64,000 nucleotides of DNA. Origin: Pseudomonas cannabina. Lineage in GTDB: Bacteria; Pseudomonadota; Gammaproteobacteria; Pseudomonadales; Pseudomonadaceae. The position numbers were made by a program, and so were the translations under genes. Where the stretch lies: the NCBI RefSeq assembly GCF_900100365.1, contig NZ_FNKU01000003.1:1-64000 (forward strand), given 5' to 3'. The notes beneath the pieces were generated by a model. That model did not search any database. It saw nothing but the letters and a program-made list of their open reading frames with translations, and had not been told where the DNA came from. This document shows positions 8,901 to 17,709 of the stretch, piece after piece. How positions within the stretch are numbered: position 1 is the stretch's first letter; the number at the start of each line of letters is the position of its first letter.

Positions 8901-9150
8901 CTAAGCACCAAACTGGCCATAACAGCGGGGTCATCCATGCTGGGGTCTACTACGATCCTGGCAGTTTGAAGGCCGTACTGTGCAAGCGTGGGGCAGAGCT
9001 GACAAAAGCCTTCTGTACAGAACACAAGATCCCGTTTGAGATTTGCGGGAAAATGCTTGTGGCATCTAATCCTCGACAGCTTGCCTCGCTCAGCAACCTT
9101 GAAGCGCGAGCCAGACAGAATGGGCTCAACGTTGAACGACTTGAAGCTAA

Positions 9151-9249
9151 GGAGACGCTGATTTATTCTAAAACCCAGCTGTTGCCCCCAGATAAATCAA
9201 GGCCTCCAGAGCGTTGCCGGGACGAAAAATCGAATAAATCAGCGCCTCC
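9151..9249 (+). mobile_element. MITE A, copy 5, with mismatched flanks
   Basis: 99 bp, with CTAA on the left (9147-9150) but TTAG on the right (9250-9253). A segment of lhgO is missing exactly here, as expected if two MITEs in the same orientation recombined and deleted the DNA between them. Confidence 0.9.
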
Positions 9250-9370
9250 TTAGGTCAAACTATAGTCGCAATTCAGGAGCATGAGAGCCATGTATCGGTG
9301 TCATCAGAAGCGCTATCCTGGAAGGCTAATAAATTAGTGGTTTGCGCAGGTTTACAGTCTGATCGTTTAG

Positions 9371-9470
9371 GGAAGGTCTGAAAAAGCCTTTTCTTCAAAA
9401 GTCGAAGCCAGTAAATACAGGCGCTCCAGCCCGGTTCCTCTCCAAAAAAATGGGCTTTTTCAGAGGATAC
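9371..9470 (+). mobile_element. MITE B, copy 2
   Basis: 100 bp, TTAG on both sides (9367-9370, 9471-9474). First element of a chain MITE B, MITE A, IS, MITE A joined by single TTAG tetranucleotides inside lhgO. Confidence 0.9.
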
Positions 9471-9474
9471 TTAG

Positions 9475-9573
9475 GGAGGCGCTGATTTATTCGATTTTTC
9501 GTCCCTGCAACGCTCTGGAGGCCTTGATTTATCTGGGGGCAACAGCTGGGTTTTAGAATAAATCAGCGTCTCC
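9475..9573 (-). mobile_element. MITE A, copy 6
   Basis: 99 bp, flanked by TTAG (9471-9474, 9574-9577). It lies directly between MITE B and the intact IS5-family copy. Confidence 0.9.
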
Positions 9574-9577
9574 TTAG

Positions 9578-10786
9578 GGAGGCGCTGCAAAAATAGCCAA
9601 CTGTCCCCACCCTTGGCACACTATGTTCCTTCAACAGCCTCCCTCTCCGTGAGCGTTACGCGCGTGCAGAAGACCTTCTCCGAACTCGAATATACCGGCA
9701 AGAAAAAGCAGACTCGCCGAGATCGCTTCCTGGCTGACCTTGAACAGTTGGTGCCCTGGGCCCTGCTGGAGGCGCAAGTGGCGCCGTTTTATAGCAACAC
9801 CGCAGGCAAGCGCGGACGCCCTGCGATAGGGGTGTCGCGCATGTTGCGCATGTACGTCGTGCAGCAGTGTTTCGGTTTCTCCGATGAAGGTTGCGAAGAT
9901 GCCGTCTACGACAGCCAGGCCATCCGCGGTTTTATGGGTATCGACCTGGGTCGCGAGTCTGCACCGGATGCCACCACCTTGCTGCGTTTTCGCCGCTTGC
10001 TGGAAGTCCATCAGCTAACCCGGCTGCTGTTTGAAACGATTAACCAGCATCTGGCCAGCCGGGGGCTGCTGCTCAAGGAAGGCACTATCGTCGACGCTAC
10101 TCTGATCGCCGCGCCGCCCTCGGTCAAGAACCGAGAAGGCAAGCGTGATCCTGAGATGCATCAGGCCAGGAAAGGCAATCAATGGCACTTTGGGATGAAG
10201 GCCCACATTGGTGTAGACGCCACGTCGGGGCTGGTGCACAGCGTAGTAGGGACGGCCGCTAACGTGGCGGATGTCACCCAGGTTGGCCAGTTGCTTCACG
10301 GTGACGAAACCTATGTTTCGGGTGACGCTGGATACACCGGTGCGGCCAAGCGACCGGAGCATGCTGAACGGGACGTTATCTGGTCGATTGCAGAACGGCC
10401 AAGCAGTTACAAGCAGCACGGCGAAGGCAGCGTGCTGTATCGGGTCAAGCGCAAAATTGAATATGCCAAGGCGCAACTGCGTGCCAAGGTCGAGCACCCC
10501 TTCCAGGTAATCAAGGTGCGCTTCAATCATCGCAAGGTTCGCTACCGTGGGCTGGAAAAGAATACAGCGCAGTTGTTCAGTTTGTTTGGGTTGGCCAATC
10601 TGATGCTGGCCAAGCGGTATTTACAACAGACGGCAGGATAAATCCGTCTGAAAGGCGGGACTGGCCCGCCTTTCAGCAAAATGAGGGCAGAAATCTGCTC
10701 GAGAAACGTAAAATAAGGCCGGCAGGTTGAAAAAAACCGGCTTGGAAATGGGGACGGTGCGAACGGGTTAATTGTTCAGCGTCTCC
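9578..10786 (+). mobile_element. IS5-family insertion sequence, intact copy c
   Basis: 1209 bp with TTAG on both sides. Outer termini GGAGGCGCTG / CAGCGTCTCC are the same ten bases as MITE A, so this transposase is the obvious candidate to move MITE A. It carries one full transposase gene. The 3' non-coding part contains an inverted repeat (AAAGGCGGG...CCCGCCTTT, 10651-10675), probably a terminator. Confidence 0.93.
9613..10641 (+). CDS. IS5-family DDE transposase
   Basis: Up to 342 residues. The first codon in the open frame is TTG; a more probable start is a GTG at 9649 or 9664, before QKTFSELEY. An N-terminal DUF772-type helical region (RKRG RPAIG-like segment, then FSDEGCEDAVYDS) precedes a DDE domain with D in GTIVDATLI, D in VSGDAGYTG and E in RAKVEHPFQVIK, plus the R/K of the Y-(2)-R-(3)-E-(6)-K signature. 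It catalyses cut-and-paste transposition at YTAR targets. It is the only complete copy of three in the window and lies inside lhgO. Confidence 0.93.
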   Translation: MAHYVPSTASLSVSVTRVQKTFSELEYTGKKKQTRRDRFLADLEQLVPWALLEAQVAPFYSNTAGKRGRPAIGVSRMLRMYVVQQCFGFSDEGCEDAVYDSQAIRGFMGIDLGRESAPDATTLLRFRRLLEVHQLTRLLFETINQHLASRGLLLKEGTIVDATLIAAPPSVKNREGKRDPEMHQARKGNQWHFGMKAHIGVDATSGLVHSVVGTAANVADVTQVGQLLHGDETYVSGDAGYTGAAKRPEHAERDVIWSIAERPSSYKQHGEGSVLYRVKRKIEYAKAQLRAKVEHPFQVIKVRFNHRKVRYRGLEKNTAQLFSLFGLANLMLAKRYLQQTAG

Positions 10787-10790
10787 TTAG

Positions 10791-10889
10791 GGAGCCGCTG
10801 ATTTATTCGATTTTTCGTCCCGGCAACGCTCTGGAGGCCTTGATTTATCTGGGGGCAACAGCTGGATTTTAGAATAAATCAGCGGCTAC
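10791..10889 (-). mobile_element. MITE A, copy 7 (variant termini)
   Basis: 99 bp, TTAG on both sides (10787-10790, 10890-10893). The outer ends are altered to GGAGCCGCTG and CAGCGGCTAC, the most diverged termini among the copies, so it may be less mobile. Confidence 0.88.
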
Positions 10890-11040
10890 TTAGCTGGAAT
10901 GGCCGGACTGGATGTCGATTTTCAGATTATACCTTTTCGTGGTGAATATTTTCGCTTACCGTCAGAAAAAAACAACAGTATAAATCACCTGATCTACCCA
11001 GTGCCAGAAGCTGGGCTTCCATTTCTCGGCATTCATCTAA

Positions 11041-11139
11041 GGAGACGCTGATTTATTCTAAAACCCAGCTGTTGCCCCCAGATAAATCAAGGCCTCCAGA
11101 GCGTTGCAGGGACGAAAAATCGAATAAATCAGCGCCTCC
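11041..11139 (+). mobile_element. MITE A, copy 8 (in lhgO)
   Basis: 99 bp, CTAA on both sides (11037-11040, 11140-11143). Removal with one CTAA rejoins GIHL and TRMIDGG exactly as in LhgO. Confidence 0.92.
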
Positions 11140-11344
11140 CTAACTCGTATGATTGACGGAGGGGTTACGGTTGGACCCAATGCTGTGCTTGGTTTTTCTC
11201 GCGAGGGTTACAAAAAACATGCGTTCAATGCTCGCGATGTTTTGGAATACAGCATGTATCCAGGCTTTTGGAAGCTTCTCGGTAAAAATTTACGCTCCGG
11301 AGTTAGCGAGATTAAAAATTCGGCCTGTAAGAAAAGCTACTTAG

Positions 11345-11443
11345 GGAGGCGCTGATTTATTCGATTTTTCGTCCCCGCAACGCTCTGGAGGCCTTGATTT
11401 ATCTGGGGGCAACAGCTGGGTTTTAGAATAAATCAGCGTCTCC
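11345..11443 (-). mobile_element. MITE A, copy 9, joining two unrelated genes
   Basis: 99 bp, TTAG on the left (11341-11344) and CTAA on the right (11444-11447). The lhgO reading ends on its left and an unrelated reading begins on its right. Together with the unequal flanks this indicates a deletion by recombination between two MITE copies. Confidence 0.88.
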
Positions 11444-11934
11444 CTAAGTGAAGATGTTAGAAAGAATCTGATTCTTCAAGGTGTATTGAAATACAACGAG
11501 GCAATGGAAATGCTGGAGTGGTGTTCCGGTATTCAGTGGCCGACCACGGAAGAAGGATTTTGTGAAACGGTCAACGTACTTGCTTACCGGGCTCTTTATG
11601 AGGGCAAGGTATTAGCGTATTTCGAGGGGATGGACTCTGCCATCAGGGAAGACCTAGGGAGACGCTGATTTATTCTAAAACCCAGCTGTTGCCCCCAGAT
11701 AAATCAAGGCCTCCAGAGCGTTGCAGGGACGAAAAATCGAATAAATCAGCGCCTCCCTAGAAAAGAACCCTGCCACCCTGTTGGAAATAAAAGAAATCCT
11801 AAGCCATCCCCTTCGTGATGTTTTGTCAGTTCAGAGCGTTGTGAACAAATTTTCTCAAACGCACCCGCTTTCTGATGTCGTTCAGGAAACGGACTTTGTC
11901 CAAGAAGATAGTATCAAAGTGTAATGATTATGAT
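11444..11934 (+). pseudogene. 3' part of an unknown plasmid gene, interrupted by MITE A
   Basis: The frame enters from the MITE at 11443 (SEDVRKNLILQGVLKYNEAM) and continues LEWCSGIQWPTTEEG...AYFEGMDSAIREDL. It is interrupted by MITE A at 11658, and excision with one CTAG restores DLEKNPATLLEIKEILSHP. The stop is at 11934. The 5' end has been lost at the recombined MITE. I do not recognise the family; the helical, soluble character and the neighbours suggest a plasmid maintenance or transfer accessory protein. Confidence 0.5.
11658..11756 (+). mobile_element. MITE A, copy 10
   Basis: 99 bp, flanked by CTAG (11654-11657, 11757-11760). It inserted in the unknown gene between DL and EKNP. Confidence 0.92.
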
Positions 11935-12011
11935 GCCAGCGCTTGATTGATAAATGACGCTAATAACTGAATTTCATTAGGGTGGTTAACACCCTATTGA
12001 GGATAAAGCAA

Positions 12012-12563
12012 TTGAAAATCGAACCGTTTATTTCACGTATTGAAAACGCCCTGAGCCAGAACGAAAAGTGCACGGGTGGCCTTATGGCCGCCACTCGGGT
12101 GTTTGGTATCCCTCTTGGTGCATCAGGTGCTCCCGAAGTCTTGACGCTCATCTACGCAGATGGTGTGTTCGCCAATAGCTTCTGGTACGGCCATGTGGTT
12201 CAGCACCCAATGAAATCCGGCGTGTTTGTGGCTCTTTTGACATGGACCAACCGGTTTGTGAATGCCCAAACAGTGCCTTTGCTGTTTAAGCGTTTTGATC
12301 ATTGGACGCGGGTGGCACTGGAGTACCACCCGTGCACGGTGCAATCTGAGGATGATGCCTATGCAGAGTGTGCGAGCTTTGACGAAGCGGTGGGTGCCCT
12401 GGAAACCATGATCAGTCGATTCGATCATGATATGAGAAGCGGTTACGAGGGGAGTGAATACGCCAGTTGCCCATCGGACTTACGCATCATTGACATCTAC
12501 GGCGTCTCCAATTTGCGCGATCCCAATGGCGTCTTACCGGCCATCCCCAACTCAAGGAAGTAA
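12012..12563 (+). CDS. Hypothetical plasmid protein
   Basis: About 183 residues, or 193 if the GTG at 11982 is used. I prefer TTG 12012 because GAGG precedes it at 12000. A globular protein with PLGASGAPEVLTLIYADGVF and a Trp/Tyr-rich core (SFWYGHVVQHP), no membrane segment and no motif I can name. It precedes topB by about 300 bp on the same strand. The intervening 12564-12858 holds no gene; it ends in an AT-rich stretch that probably contains the topB promoter. Confidence 0.6.
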   Translation: MKIEPFISRIENALSQNEKCTGGLMAATRVFGIPLGASGAPEVLTLIYADGVFANSFWYGHVVQHPMKSGVFVALLTWTNRFVNAQTVPLLFKRFDHWTRVALEYHPCTVQSEDDAYAECASFDEAVGALETMISRFDHDMRSGYEGSEYASCPSDLRIIDIYGVSNLRDPNGVLPAIPNSRK

Positions 12564-12858
12564 GCCTTGCAACTTCACCCATGAAGGATTACCTGCCATC
12601 AAGGTCAGTGCGTTTTTAGACACACTAAAGGGAGAGTCGTAAGTGGGGTTACTGAAGCGCTCTGTAGTTCGCAGGAACACGTGAAACAAATTCGACAGGG
12701 TCAACCAGGTCGCCGTGGGGGTTTGCGAATCGAGCTTTTCTCATCAATAGCCTCGGCATAAGTGGGGCGCGTTATTTGTAATTGGCTCCTCTGTTGGAGC
12801 ACTTCCCTTACTAAATGCACACATTCATACACCATTGTCATCATAGAGATCATGATCG

Positions 12859-15024
12859 ATGAGACTTTTTATTGCAGAAAAACCCGCCCTGGGCCAGGTC
12901 ATTGCCGAGGCGCTGGGCACCGTCATACGCAAGGACGGCTATTTCGAGTGCGGCAGCAACAATCTCGTCACCTGGTGCGTGGGCCACCTGCTCGAACTGG
13001 CCCCGCCCGAGGTGCACAACCCCGATTATAAAAACTGGGTCCAGGCCGATTTGCCCCTGAAGCTGCGCCCGGCCAAGTACCAGCCCATCGCACGCACCAA
13101 GGATCAGCTGAGCATCGTCCAGCAGCTGATCAGTCGCGCCTCGGAAATCGTCCACGCCGGTGATCCGGACGACGAAGGCCAACTGCTGGTCGATGAGGTC
13201 CTGGTGCATTTCGGCAACACCGCGCCGGTCAAACGCATCCTGATCAACGACATGAACGCCAACGCCGCCCGCAAAGCGTTGGACGGCCTGCGCGACAACC
13301 GCGAGTTTTATGGCCTGTTCCAGAAAGCCTTGGCCCGCAGCATCGGTGACCAGCTGTACGGCTTCAACATGACCCGCGCCTGCACCCTGGCTGGTAGGGC
13401 CAAAGGTGTGAAAGGCGTGTTGTCAGTGGGCCGCGTGCAGACCCCGATCCTGGGGCTGATCGTGAATCGCTACCTGGCCAACAAGAGTCACGCCAGTGCG
13501 TTTTACTACACGGTGGCGGCAAGCCTGGCCGTTGGTGGCAGTCGTCCCCAGGCCCGCCTCGTGGTCGCCGCTGATGCCCCGCTTGATGACAAGAACCGCA
13601 TCATCGATGAGGCGTATGCCACCCAGGTGGCCGATGCGTGCCGAATGAAGCCCGCAGACGTGATCGAGGCGCGTGTGGAAGAGAAGCAAACGGCGGCACC
13701 TTTGCCGTTCGCATTGCTGGACCTTCAGGTGTACATGAGCAAGACCCACAGCATTGATGCCGAGAAAACCCTGGCCCTGACCCAGGCACTGCGCGAGAAG
13801 TACAAGGCCATCACCTACAACCGTTCCGATTGCAGTTACCTGTCCGACGAACAATTTGCCGAGGCTCCGGAGACCTTGAACCTGCTTAGCCAGGCACTGC
13901 CGGATCTAGCCGGGATGTTCACCGAAGTAAATTCGGAACGCAAAAGCCGGGCTTTCGACGACAGCAAGGTCTCGGCGCACACCGCGATCATCCCAACGGC
14001 AGTGAAGATCGACATTGCCCAGCTGAGTGACGATGAACGCGCCGTGTACATGGCCATCGTCAAACGTTACGTCGCGCAGTTCTTGCCCGAAAAACGTTAC
14101 CTCAGTGCCGAAGTGCGTTTTGGCGTGAGCGGCCACACCTTCGTTGCGCGCTCCACCAAAGTGACGCAGCCCGGCTGGTCGGCGCAGGTCACTGAAGAAA
14201 ACGAGCAAGACGAAGACGCATCGGACGCCGCCGAGGTTGCGAGCCCCTTCGATGCGCTGGCGGGTCTGAAAGTCGGTGACGCCGGGGTATGCGACGGCAT
14301 TACGGTCGCCAAGGAAAAGACCAAACCCTTGCCGCTCTACACCGAAGCCACGTTGCTCAAAGACCTGCAGAGGGTCGCCAAGTACGTGCAAGACCCGCGC
14401 ATCAAGCAGCTGCTGATCGACCGCGACCAGGGCAAGAAAGGCGAGAACGGCGGCATCGGCACCCCGGCGACCCGCGCCGCTATGCTGGCCAAGCTTCAGG
14501 AGCGTGGTTTTTACGCGGTAGAGAAGAAAAAACTGATCCCCACCCCGTTGGGGCTGGAGTTCATCGCCGCATTGCCAGCGATTGCGACGACGCCGGACAT
14601 GACCGCGCTCTGGCATGAACAGCAACAGATGATCGAGGCCGGTGAACTGACCGTGGAGGAGTTCCTGGACGAACTGGAAGGTTTCATCGCAGACCAGGTG
14701 CAGAACATCGACCTGGGCAACGTGCAAGGCGATGGTAAGCCGATATTGGACAGCCTGAACGCTCAGTGCCCCATGTGCGGCGGTGAACTGGCCGTCACCC
14801 CGCGAGTGATCGGGTGTCGCGCCTGCGCCTTCAAGTTCCATCCCGAAGTCAGCGGCAAGATGCTGTCGCCTGGCCAGATCGAGGCGCTGCTGACGAATGG
14901 CAAGACCGGCGTGCTGAAGGGGTTTCATAGCAAGAAAACCGGCAAGTCCTTTGAAGCAGCCCTGAAGCTCAACAACGAAGCCAAGCTGGAATTCGTGTTC
15001 AGCCGCAAACCAAAGCGCGCATGA
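12859..15024 (+). CDS. topB: DNA topoisomerase III (type IA), plasmid-encoded
   Basis: 721 residues. It opens with the TOPRIM domain (MRLFIAEKPALGQVIAEALG; acidic DPDDEGQLLVDE near residue 95-110). The motif VGRVQTPILGL and the active-site Tyr in RSDCSYLSDEQ (about residue 328) follow, then the TPATRAAMLAKL segment. A C-terminal zinc ribbon (CPMCGGEL...CRACAFKF) begins near residue 637. It relaxes single-stranded or hemicatenated DNA and is typical of conjugative plasmids and integrative elements, where it helps to resolve transfer or replication intermediates. Its stop overlaps the next frame (ATGA at 15021), suggesting a shared transcript with the following gene and ssb. Confidence 0.95.
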   Translation: MRLFIAEKPALGQVIAEALGTVIRKDGYFECGSNNLVTWCVGHLLELAPPEVHNPDYKNWVQADLPLKLRPAKYQPIARTKDQLSIVQQLISRASEIVHAGDPDDEGQLLVDEVLVHFGNTAPVKRILINDMNANAARKALDGLRDNREFYGLFQKALARSIGDQLYGFNMTRACTLAGRAKGVKGVLSVGRVQTPILGLIVNRYLANKSHASAFYYTVAASLAVGGSRPQARLVVAADAPLDDKNRIIDEAYATQVADACRMKPADVIEARVEEKQTAAPLPFALLDLQVYMSKTHSIDAEKTLALTQALREKYKAITYNRSDCSYLSDEQFAEAPETLNLLSQALPDLAGMFTEVNSERKSRAFDDSKVSAHTAIIPTAVKIDIAQLSDDERAVYMAIVKRYVAQFLPEKRYLSAEVRFGVSGHTFVARSTKVTQPGWSAQVTEENEQDEDASDAAEVASPFDALAGLKVGDAGVCDGITVAKEKTKPLPLYTEATLLKDLQRVAKYVQDPRIKQLLIDRDQGKKGENGGIGTPATRAAMLAKLQERGFYAVEKKKLIPTPLGLEFIAALPAIATTPDMTALWHEQQQMIEAGELTVEEFLDELEGFIADQVQNIDLGNVQGDGKPILDSLNAQCPMCGGELAVTPRVIGCRACAFKFHPEVSGKMLSPGQIEALLTNGKTGVLKGFHSKKTGKSFEAALKLNNEAKLEFVFSRKPKRA

Positions 15025-15815
15025 CCCCCTCTTCAATGGAGGCATTAGCTATGCCAGACGCAAAACTTCCCAAGGGAGCCTATGCCGCCCTTGAAGCGCT
15101 TCAGGCCCAGGCTGTAGCAGTAACAGCAGCGATTCCAGGCAACGATCCTGAAGCCGTGGCATTGAGCCGCAAGGCACTTGCAGACGCTCAGGCACAAATG
15201 GCGAAACATCCGAGTTGGGTGGCCAAGATCATCAAGGCGTTAATGAAAGACCCATTCGACGTGACCGTGCTGACGGCGGACGCTGATTGGCTTGCACAGA
15301 CCTTTGCCGAGCGCGTTGCTCAGTGGCCACCTGAGGAAACGATGACTGCGCAGTGCCCCAACTGCGAAACCCCCGCAACCGTCGATATCGTCAACGTCAG
15401 GGCGTGGGATATGACCTGGCGACCGGTGGATTGCGACACCTGTTTTGCCGAGTTCGAGTTGTCGGCAGACGGTTCAACGGCATTGATGTTGGCCCCGGCT
15501 TCGCAGTCCATGCTCCGGAGCTGCGGGCTTCTGAACAAGACTCTGGTTTTTGACCCCGACGGATGCAAAAACGCCCCTTACACCACGGCCGTCGAAATCT
15601 TGCTAGGCGGTGTGGGGCGACTGATGTTTCCCGATGGTACCGAGCAGTTTGTGGACGATGACGCCGAACCGGCGCTGATCTATTCGCCGCGCCTTCAGCC
15701 TGAGGCCTTGGAGCGATTCTGCGCAGAGCACATGGAGCGCTACGAGCGTTTCCATGAGGAGCATGAAGCGCAACTGGCTGGCTTCGAACGTGTCGCTATG
15801 GACGCCTTTTGGTAA
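15021..15815 (+). CDS. Hypothetical protein with zinc-finger-like cysteines
   Basis: Up to 264 residues; the ATG at 15021 overlaps the topB stop, and ATG 15051 (MPDAKLPKGAY) is a plausible alternative. The centre carries two CxxC pairs, CPNC (about residue 112) and CDTC (about residue 137), consistent with one zinc ribbon. The rest is helical and acidic, with a C-terminal ERYERFHEEHEAQL helix. Its position between topB and ssb suggests a nucleic-acid-associated accessory of plasmid DNA processing. I do not recognise the family. Confidence 0.6.
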   Translation: MTPSSMEALAMPDAKLPKGAYAALEALQAQAVAVTAAIPGNDPEAVALSRKALADAQAQMAKHPSWVAKIIKALMKDPFDVTVLTADADWLAQTFAERVAQWPPEETMTAQCPNCETPATVDIVNVRAWDMTWRPVDCDTCFAEFELSADGSTALMLAPASQSMLRSCGLLNKTLVFDPDGCKNAPYTTAVEILLGGVGRLMFPDGTEQFVDDDAEPALIYSPRLQPEALERFCAEHMERYERFHEEHEAQLAGFERVAMDAFW

Positions 15816-15878
15816 GTCCGTAGGTCTCTCAACATCCCTTCACACCCTTTAACGAACTCATTGAAGAAGGAGCGCATC

Positions 15879-16472
15879 ATGGCGCGTGGCATCAATAAAG
15901 TGATCCTGGTAGGCACCTGCGGACAAGACCCTGACTGTCGTTACCTGCCCAACGGCACTGCGGTAACCAACCTGAGCTTGGCCACCAGCGAGCAGTGGAC
16001 TGACAAGCAGACCGGTCAGAAGGTCGAAAAGACCGAATGGCACCGCGTGTCGCTGTTTGGCAAGGTCGCTGAAATCGCCGGCGAATACCTGCGCAAGGGT
16101 GCGCAGGTCTACATCGAGGGCAAGCTGCAAACCCGTGAATGGGAAAAGGACGGGGTCAAGCGTTACACAACGGAAATCGTCGTGGACATGCAGGGCACCA
16201 TGCAGCTGCTCGGTGGCCGTCCACAGGGCGACGCTCAACAGGGCCAGGGTGGCGGCAACTACAACCAGTCTGCCCCTCGTCCGCAGCAGTCGCGCCCCCA
16301 GCAATTGGCGCCGCAGCAATCCGCACCTCAGCAAAACCACAACCAGCCGCAGCAACGCGACTCGCGCCCTGCGCCGCAACAGCGAGCACCGCAGCCCGCT
16401 GTGGATTTCGACAGCTTTGATGACGACGTGCCGTTCATGGACCCCTACCGGTTCAGCTGGATGCTGGTCTAG
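15879..16472 (+). CDS. ssb: Single-stranded DNA-binding protein
   Basis: 197 residues from ATG 15879, preceded by GAAGGAG. The OB fold is clear ([50 protein letters not shown]) and is followed by a Gln/Pro-rich linker (residues ~120-175). It coats single-stranded DNA during transfer and replication. The usual acidic C-terminal tip is present (DSFDDDVPF), but 11 more residues ([11 protein letters not shown]) follow, so the tip that docks partner proteins is not terminal. Confidence 0.93.
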   Translation: MARGINKVILVGTCGQDPDCRYLPNGTAVTNLSLATSEQWTDKQTGQKVEKTEWHRVSLFGKVAEIAGEYLRKGAQVYIEGKLQTREWEKDGVKRYTTEIVVDMQGTMQLLGGRPQGDAQQGQGGGNYNQSAPRPQQSRPQQLAPQQSAPQQNHNQPQQRDSRPAPQQRAPQPAVDFDSFDDDVPFMDPYRFSWMLV

Positions 16473-16538
16473 CAATCTCCCTGACCATGACTAACGCTCG
16501 GCACGCCTTCGTGCCAGGCCTACTTGCAAGGTATTCAA

Positions 16539-16793
16539 ATGGACCAGACAGAAAGCTTCAATCAGCAAGACTATCTACCCATTGCCCGTTTGGTGGGTGT
16601 TACCGAGGTGCAGGGCGAAGCCAGTGCATGTTCGCTGGTGTTCGAGCTGGAAAGTACCACCGGCCAGAAACTGAATCTAACCTACGGTTCAGTGATGGAG
16701 GCGCTTCGGTTTGCTCAACAACAAGCTGTCATGGCACCGTTGTCAGAGCATTGGTGGGCACGCGTGGAGAGATACGATGGTTGCACATTTTAA
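16539..16793 (+). CDS. Small hypothetical plasmid protein
   Basis: 84 residues from ATG 16539 (MDQTESFNQQDYLPIARLVG). Acidic, with a predicted beta-rich centre (ACSLVFELESTTGQKLNLTYG) and a C-terminal HWWARVERYDG. Its end overlaps the start of the next gene (16777), indicating translational coupling. No known domain seen. Confidence 0.5.
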   Translation: MDQTESFNQQDYLPIARLVGVTEVQGEASACSLVFELESTTGQKLNLTYGSVMEALRFAQQQAVMAPLSEHWWARVERYDGCTF

Positions 16794-17709
16794 GGTTACG
16801 CCAGGACGTGTTCCGGCCCATAAGGTCAACAGGGACAACGTAGAAGAGCTGCTGGGACGGCGCGCGCCGTGGTTCAGACCGGGGCAACACCGGAGCGAAG
16901 ATCGGCACTATGCCGTCTGCCCCTACTGCGATAACGCCATTCAGCTAAAGGGTGTTTACAAAAAAAACGTTGAGGGTGCCCGGCGGTACGGTAGTCACCT
17001 TGGAGAGCAGATCAAGGGATTTGCCTTCAACCGGCTCGACCTTGAATTCTGCCCCTACAAGATCAAGGCATCTGCCCGCAGCAAAAGCAGTCGCCGTGCG
17101 CCAGGGCCGGTTTCGCAGGAACTCATCGACCTGGCCATCACTGAGTTTGATCGGATTGTGCTGATCCTGCGCACAGACTTCGGTTTTTCATTCTCGGACA
17201 AGTTCGCGGGTCGGATGCTTGATCAGTGGTTGGACTCGGAAGGCTACCTCTACACCGGGGCGCACTTGCGAAACCTGCCCTGGATGATTGCGTATTTTGG
17301 GCCCGCGCAAAGCCTGTACGGTCAGTACGTGGGTAACAACGCAGAGTTAACGCAAGGGATTCGTACAAAGGTCCCGGCGGCCATGCTGACAGAAGAGGGT
17401 CAATTAACCAGTGACAAAAAAAAGCAGTTCTTCAAGCTCGAACTGCAGTGCCTGCATCACCGAGTAGCGGTCGATCCTGACGATGGCAGCTTGATCGAAA
17501 CCCTGAAACTGAGGGTTCAAGACTTCACCCGCTTCAACGAGCCAGCCAAGGCCCCGAAAGTGTATGAAACACAGATCGTTTTTGACCCTGATCGGTTCGA
17601 AGCGCTGATCCATGTACCACCTGAGCGAGCCTGGCGTAATGAAACGCTGTTGGCACTGGCTCGCGATATCGCTACAAAGAGGGGGATTCAATGTCCAATA
17701 CCCGAATGA
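16777..17709 (+). CDS. Hypothetical protein of the plasmid backbone (zinc-ribbon start)
   Basis: 310 residues from ATG 16777, inside the end of the previous gene. CPYC near residue 47 (YAVCPYCDNAIQLKG) and a later Cys in EFCPYK suggest a small zinc ribbon at the N-terminus. It is followed by an Arg/Ser-rich linker and a larger domain (residues ~110-305) with DFGFSFSDKFAGRMLDQWL. No enzyme motif recognised. It is part of a run of overlapping small genes (16539-17942) downstream of ssb. Confidence 0.6.
   Translation: MVAHFKVTPGRVPAHKVNRDNVEELLGRRAPWFRPGQHRSEDRHYAVCPYCDNAIQLKGVYKKNVEGARRYGSHLGEQIKGFAFNRLDLEFCPYKIKASARSKSSRRAPGPVSQELIDLAITEFDRIVLILRTDFGFSFSDKFAGRMLDQWLDSEGYLYTGAHLRNLPWMIAYFGPAQSLYGQYVGNNAELTQGIRTKVPAAMLTEEGQLTSDKKKQFFKLELQCLHHRVAVDPDDGSLIETLKLRVQDFTRFNEPAKAPKVYETQIVFDPDRFEALIHVPPERAWRNETLLALARDIATKRGIQCPIPE

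Larger units (their letters stand above)
8680..11344 (+). pseudogene. lhgO: L-2-hydroxyglutarate oxidase, shredded by MITEs and an IS
   Basis: Pieces read in order as an FAD-dependent L-2-hydroxyglutarate oxidase (LhgO/YgaF): MIYDFCVIGGGIVGLATA (FAD-binding GxGxxG-type), KHQTGHNSGVIHAGVYYDPG, CGKMLVASN, then GQTIVAIQEHES...VVCAGLQSDRL, PFRGEYFRLPSEKNN...LIYPVPEAGLPFLGIHL, TRMIDGGVTVGPNAVLGF and IKNSACKKSYL. ATG 8680 has a Shine-Dalgarno AAAAGGA. Interruptions: MITE A at 8802, 9151, 9475, 10791, 11041 and 11345, MITE B at 9371, and a complete IS at 9578. Relative to E. coli YgaF about 46 residues between LEA and GQTI are missing at the 9151 MITE, whose flanks do not match (CTAA/TTAG). The last ~100 residues are replaced after the 11345 MITE. 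The enzyme would have oxidised L-2-hydroxyglutarate to 2-oxoglutarate. Confidence 0.92.

Noticed and set aside
13906..15045. Long minus-strand frame opposite topB
   Set aside because: A codon-bias shadow of a GC-rich gene with no start signal or recognisable product.
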